From assembly GCA_003427395.1 (NCBI GenBank), contig BFEA01000026.1, positions 3,300,639 through 3,331,457 of the forward strand: a stretch of DNA of 30,819 nucleotides, written 5' to 3'. A program made the translations under genes and the position numbers. The notes below the pieces were generated by a model, which saw nothing but the letters and a program-made list of their open reading frames with translations, did not search any database and was not told the origin of the DNA. Every line of letters starts with the position of its first letter. The first letter of the stretch is position 1. The stretch is from Chara braunii. Lineage: Eukaryota > Streptophyta > Charophyceae > Charales > Characeae. Shown here piece after piece: positions 22,301 through 28,805 of this stretch.

Positions 22301-24953
22301 GCATTGGCATAGGCCATGGTGCCATCCTCAGATGACTCCCCCTGGGCCCTGGGTCCGGGCACTCCATCTGACGCTTCTGACCCCTCCCAATGGATGAGTA
22401 CTACGGGCACATCCTGAGGCCTCACCTCAGCCCTGGAGAACACCCCCTACTACATACACCCTGGAATCTCAGAGCAGCCGGTGCGCTTTCAACCATCAAA
22501 GAAATCAATTTCTAATTTTCTAGACCTCGAATTCAATTTGTTGTGCTGTGTAATATCGAACTGAGGATTGAGCTTTGTAAATGACAGTCTGCATATTAAT
22601 CTATTTTATAATTTTTATCTGAGAATTTGAGGAACACATGCATGCAAAGATATGTGACCATATTTTGTGCATGCCGGCAGGTTGAATAGATCACTCACAC
22701 ACACTTTAACTTTGCTGAACCTTTTTTGAAGTTTTCTTTCTTTTTTTCTTTTTTCCGCTTAAAAGTTTAGAGGGCAAATTCGTGAAGTTCTTGGGATATC
22801 CAAGCTTTCATCGATGTGACCGGCCCTAGGTAATGCAGAATTATGATTTCATTCCATCCATCCAGAATCCAGATACATCAGGATTTGAACTCAGGGCTGT
22901 ATTTCAGCAGCTCATGGGTGTATAATATCAAATGAGCTAGGCCCATCGATGTCAGACCGTTGACTTTCTCTCGATCGGATGTGATGATAGTCGTGCTCAG
23001 ATCCGTTCAGGAAAGTGCACGTGTGAGTCTGCTCCCCCCCGGATGGATGTCGTGAATCAGATGACCATTTGCTCACCACTCAATATTCAATCATCAAGAT
23101 GCCTTTGATAAAAGTCTGTCCCCCCTGGTAAGCAAGAGACCCACTGCAGGTATTATGACGAACATCGGATTGTGACCTCGTGCTTGCCTACTACTCTCTA
23201 TTATGAAGTTTTATTATCCCTTACACCAGCAGTACTTGGCCCAGCTATCGGCCACGGAAAAAAAATAGAGTAGAAACGTTTCTAGTCCGATGAATTTGGG
23301 CGCTCCTCTAGTGGCCCGTACATTTCCTGAAATCATGGCTCGTTAATGGGCACGACTTTAGGAAGTACTGCAGTGGTTTGACGAGTGCCTTAAGCCCTTA
23401 GGTCTTCTCACAATGAGTGCCACTGGTCCTTCCCATGTTCAGGAGGTACGGACTCGTAGTTATACAAGTCAGGGGGTATCGACTCGCAGTCATCAAAATT
23501 TCCATGTGTGCTCCGTCCGTGATATCACCTGCCTTCTTCCATAGCTGCAATGAGCTCGACAACTTTTGACATGATCTCAGAAATCGGTCAAAAGCTCGGG
23601 GATCGTACAAAGCCCCCTGATATTTTTTTACCCCCTGACTCACATAATCGCATGGCCGGGTGTCATTAAATTTTACAGGTTGGTATTGATAGACTGAAGC
23701 TTCCGTCTCAGGATTTCGGAGCAATCTACATGAAAGACTTTATCCAGGCCCTTGCGGAGGCGGTGAACTCCAAGGTAAAGTTTAACTGGATTTCTCCGCA
23801 ACAAACTACTTTTACCGCTGCTCAACAATTTCTGTAACGAACTAGTTTTACTACCGCTCTAATTTCTTATATAAAGTATAATAAATTAATTATACTATTG
23901 GTTCAATTTGGTTGGCCTCAAAAAGAGTTGGTCTTTTTAAAAAAAGAAAATTCTTATATACTCATCAGAGTTATCACAAATATCATGTCATGATCATCAT
24001 CAGATGATGAGAGGGAATGTGATTGCTTGACGACGTCCCCCTCCCCCCCCCTCTCCCTCCCTCTTCCCCCTTCTCTGGGAAATTGTGGCGTCGACCAATC
24101 AACTCTTACTGACAAATTTAACCAATCAATGAGGGAGAACGACATTTCACCATGGAGTCCATTTAACTAACTGGTAGCATTTCTGGCTTTGTGGAATGTG
24201 CGCATGTCATGGCGGGAAATTTTTGAAATTTCCAATTGCTCACGCATACGCTCCCACATCGTGCGCGATGTGACATAATATGCAATTTAACTTTTAAATG
24301 TGGTTAAGTTTCTAAGGAGGGCCAGCTCACAGTGGCTAGCTGAGGATTTTGACTGAGATACGGATGTAATTCTTTAAGTTCATGCATAATCAATGGTAAT
24401 TATTGTGGTCAGGTATGTATGTAGTATGGTCTGAGCTGAGCAATATGGTCTTCTCTGGATACAACATCGTGACAACACAGAGGCAGATCAGCCCTACCGT
24501 CTTCACTCGAATAGAACGTCAGGTAATTATTGACGTTTCTGGCCTGAAAGTTGCTCCGAATACAGCTAATATAATGACTGGGCGTTCTACTCCGGTGAAA
24601 CGGTAGGGAGGTACCAACACTGTGCTCAGTGTGCTTCCCTAGAATTCAAGGAAGACTCAGGAAACAGGAAGTCGTGAACCCACTGGAAAAATGTGCAGCC
24701 GCCTTTTGTACACAATTGCTGAAAAACAAAATGCAACACGTGGCTTCAGAGAGGGGGAAAAAAAAAAAAGTTAAAAAAAAAAAAAAAAAAAAACTGACGG
24801 CAACTCTCTGGCTGCAGTATTGGGCTGGACACTGCAAAGGAATTGCTGCACATGAGGGCAAGAATGGCGTAGGAGGAAGAGTTAGGACCACTAGAAACTT
24901 ACTAGAACGGTGTCGCAGTGGGAAAGGAACACTCTTTTTTTCCTTTTTTTCCT

Positions 24954-25042
<89 letters not shown>

Positions 25043-28000
25043 NTTTTTTTTTTTTTTTTTTTTTTTTTGTGAATGGAAAAGGAATTTTGGCAACACTGTC
25101 ACACATGTTCTTCTCATCGGATATCTCTGGAGGCACGGCACAAGTCACACATGTTCTTCTCATCGAATATCTCTGGAGGCACAGCACAAGTTCTTCTCGT
25201 CAAATAACTCTGCAGCAGCCATCACGTAGTCTGTGCAGAAATTGTCCGACTCCGGATCCATGAATGGCATTGAATGCACTTCAGTATAGGAAACTGACCA
25301 CAACTGTGGCATCTTGTGACATCTGGGTGCAAAAAAAAAACAGAAAAGAAACTGTGACCTTCGATGTCACAACTGCCGTGTCGGATGTTCCAGTGTGCGT
25401 TTGGAGGAGATATGTATGTACGTTCCTTTCATCCTTAGTCTACCTTCTCGTTGACCAAATAGTACGAGGCATCATGGTCATATACAGCGGCTGTATATGG
25501 TCGGAAAGTTATCCTAAATACGGTTTTAGTTACGGTTGCTTCTACTAGTCTGGGGAGAACGGCAGCAATGCTGCAGCAGGAACCACTGGGCAGATTTGGA
25601 AAAGGACGACGGACTTGCAGTGGCAAACAAATACATGCAGCTTGTGGTCATGAAGGCAGAGTGCGGCTTTCGCTCCGCATAGTACGGCAAGCATTGCATC
25701 TCCTAACGTACAAAGAATTGTTGCTTGTTCCATGCTGCCTGGCGAAGGGCTCCCCCCCCCTTCCTCTCCCTCCCTTTTCTTTTCGTATTGATTCTTTTTT
25801 TCTGTAGATACATATTACCATGTGTAGTACCCATTACCCTGCATAGTAATATGTAGTGATCATGATTCCGGCCTGTCCTCAGTGCACGGGGGGATCTGAC
25901 AGCAATTATGGCCAGAGATCATCCATGTATTGCTGAAACAAGACACGGATCAAAGTGAGTTAAAACTTTGTAGTTAAGTTTTAAATTTCGATACGTGCAT
26001 TTTATTTATCTCAGTTAAGTTGAGTTAACCTTAAAAGTTAAAAAAGAACTGAATTATGAGGGTCAGCATCTCCAGTGTTGCCTTTGTTTTCTTCTTTTTC
26101 TTCTTCTTCTTCTTCTTCTTCTTCTTTTTTGATGGCTTGAATTTTCTTGAATGTGCAGGACTACAATTCCAGACAACGCTGTTGGCACAGTGAAAACAAA
26201 ATGGCCACTCGCGAAAGTGTAACGAGTTTTTTGTCTAATGGTGGAATTGCAAATGGTTTTGGTGAAAGTGCCAACGGCAATTATAGTGGAATTGCAAATG
26301 GTGACGGAAAAGCCGCGAAGGGAGAAATTGCCAAAGGTGTGAATGCTGGTGGTGAGACTGTGAATGGCGACAACGCAATTGCAAATTGCATCAGTGGGTG
26401 TGTTGCGAGTCTTGGTGTTGCGGCGGCTGCTTCTACCTGCAATGCGGATGGCGGCGGCTTGCCCCATCCCACCACCAGCACCATCAAATTGAATGGAACC
26501 AACTTAATATCCAATGACAAAGGTATGTCGGAATGTAATCGGCATTTTTAAGTTACCTGCACACACATCTTTTATGTTAATGTTCTCCTCTTTTAGGTGG
26601 TGTGTTCTTCGGCGGAAAAAAAAGAAATGAAAAGAAAAGAAAAGAAATGAAAGTAAGAAAGCTGAACCATATGATTGAGTTCTTACTCTCGTGGAGGACA
26701 TAATGAGCATATACAAAACTCTGGGGGATGGGCGAACACGATCCAGCATCGCCAGTCTGCCTCGTTAACTCAGGCTATATGTTAAGAAAGAAAGAAAGAC
26801 AGAAAGAAAGAAAGAAAGAAAGAAAGGTAGTGCTCTTCGCTCTGTTCATTAAATCGCTTGCTGTGCAATAAACTCAGTTCAGGCGCGGCCATAGCCGCAC
26901 AGATGTAGACTAGGTGATGAAGATTGGCGAGGAGGAGGAGGAGGACATGGGCTGTGAGATTGATGGGAGTTGAGGGGAAGCTTACCTGGACTTACCTGGC
27001 GACGACATGTGTGATCTGCTGCCGGTGTCCACGGAAGTGAGGAAGTGCTGCGACATCTCCCATATTTTATTGCTGACGTGGAGGGAGGAAGGTCGCCCTG
27101 CAATGATCTGCACAGTGATTATGTCAGAGGACGTCCGAGGGAACATACATTGCTTAGGTGGCGACAGGGGAGAAGCCCGAAGTGGAAGTGGGAGAGAGGG
27201 AGAGACATAGTACATGGACTATTGATTATCATTGAGGAGAGTCTCCTCCTCTTCTCTGTCTTTTCTCTCCTCTTTCTCTCCTCTCACGCTATTTTTTGAT
27301 GAGACGATACTCTTGAGTTGTGCATATGATTGAGACATCATGATGGACTTGTACGCGCTGGGTTCAGGCTTCTATTGTATTGACTTGGCGTTCAGGCTTC
27401 TCGACGAGACAGGGTTCATTACAGCTGTGTCAATACACAGCACATTCTTCTTCTCTATGCTTTCGTATGATACTCGATACTTCAAACGAGGGAACATGCA
27501 GGAGCTGCACCCACCAGGAGGTGCAACACCTGCTACAGCAGGTGTGCGATACCGGCCAGGGGTCAGCAGGTAGCATCAGGACCTAGCTTCTTCGACGGGC
27601 CAGTCACTGTCCCTCCCCTCCCGTCCCCTCCCCCTAATCAGTCCCAGAAAAAGACAAGAAAAAAGAAAAGAAAAGAAAAGCTCCGACTAGAGTTCATGCC
27701 CAATCCAAGTATTGCGTAGGCAATAAATAAGGGGCTCTTCATAATGTGTGGTGTCAGTCCCCGTTGACTCCTAAGAGCAGGTGCTGGGGAGCACCTGCAC
27801 ATCATCAAAGAGCTTCTTATTGATTACCTACCTATTCAATGGCTAAGAAGCATATTTCCAGGGTGATGTTGGAAGGGCTTAGGATTTAGGGTTTAGGGCT
27901 TAGGGTTTAGGGAGTGTGGATATTTAACCGGAGCTCATTCCACGACAGTGTCGGCACTCCATCACCTTATTCGAGGGTTCAAGCAACTGCATTTCACAGA

Positions 28001-28773
28001 CTCAAGTTTCGCACTAATTTCTTTGTGTCATATTTATCATTGCGTCCATTAATTTATTTATTTTTGTTTGAGAGCTGCGCTGAGCTCTGCAGCAGTGCAA
28101 TACAGAGGCAACGCTGGAGGGGTCGAGTAAGCAAGCTTACCCGTATGACCCCTCTGTAGCCCAGAAAAAAAAAAAAAAATTGTGTGTTTCGATGGACCAC
28201 GGATCAGGAGCCAGAGGCCCGGAGCCATAAGGCTCTGTTGTTTTGGTTAAAATTTATAGAGGAAAAAAAAAAAACACAGTTTCGGCTGTTTTCTTCTGGC
28301 ACTTCTGCTGCCGGTCTTCACAGACATGCGAATGTGGTGTTTCAATCATAGTTGGGTGAAAGTCCCAGGAGTCAGGACCCTCGGTTCACCTTTTCTTGTT
28401 TTTTTTTTTGTTTTTTTTTGTTTTTTGTGGTAATCTGCAGGTTGGATGAGCTGTGATCCAATAAATAAATGCCTTTTAGTTGATGTCAATCATCCGAGGT
28501 TCTGATCATGGTGCGGAGTGACTTCTATGATGGAATGGTTTTGTCTGTCTGTCGAACAGAGGTGTTCTCTCCATGTGATGATAGTTCGGCACCGTATCTT
28601 ATCTCCATCTAAAATATCCATGGCCGATGGACCTCTTTTTTTTTTCCATGGTTTGGACGTGTACACGAAATGGACGTGTCGAACTATCGCTTGCAATATG
28701 CGTTGTTGATCTGACTTGACCATGACCAGATGTTACCTAGGGTCCCCATCAAGAGTTAGTGTAGGGTAAGAAA

Positions 28774-28805
<32 letters not shown>

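Larger units (their letters stand above)
20740..23678 (+). other. PDC intron 7
   Basis: 2939 bp. Contents: a lone TIR-like end (about 21211), a SINE body copy (21405-21515), GC-richer sequence at 21540-22450 with an unrecognised minus-strand frame (22255-22443), a tRNA-like SINE head (22870-22945), and AT-rich sequence at 22500-22800 with nothing else visible. Confidence 0.75.
23775..26158 (+). other. PDC intron 8
   Basis: 2384 bp. Contents: an open frame at 24413-24522 that mimics PDC, poly-A near 24760-24793, a 113-bp T run (24956-25068), a 47-bp tandem repeat (25098-25192), C-rich 25750-25790 and (TTC)n at 26091-26127 in the acceptor tract. Confidence 0.7.

Noticed and set aside
23398-23724. 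108-codon minus-strand open frame overlapping PDC exon 8
   Set aside because: No ATG start of its own and partly a shadow of the coding exon. No family recognised.
24413-24522. Open stretch resembling the PDC VLFQHIQNML region ([13 protein letters not shown]), and a possible 36-42 nt phase-0 microexon at 24481/24487-24522
   Set aside because: The long frame starts in the wrong phase after exon 8 and diverges where ETGDSWF should be. The true counterpart segment precedes the PP domain at 30248-30339. The microexon is possible by phase but not needed by alignment.
26976-27010. U1 snRNA-like CTTACCTGGACTTACCTGG
   Set aside because: Only the short 5'-splice-site-complementary motif matches, and it is duplicated. 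The rest has no U1 similarity.
28180-28240. Hammerhead-like CTGATCC...CGAAAC on the minus strand
   Set aside because: Core G8 and A9 are wrong, stem II does not pair and no stem I closes.
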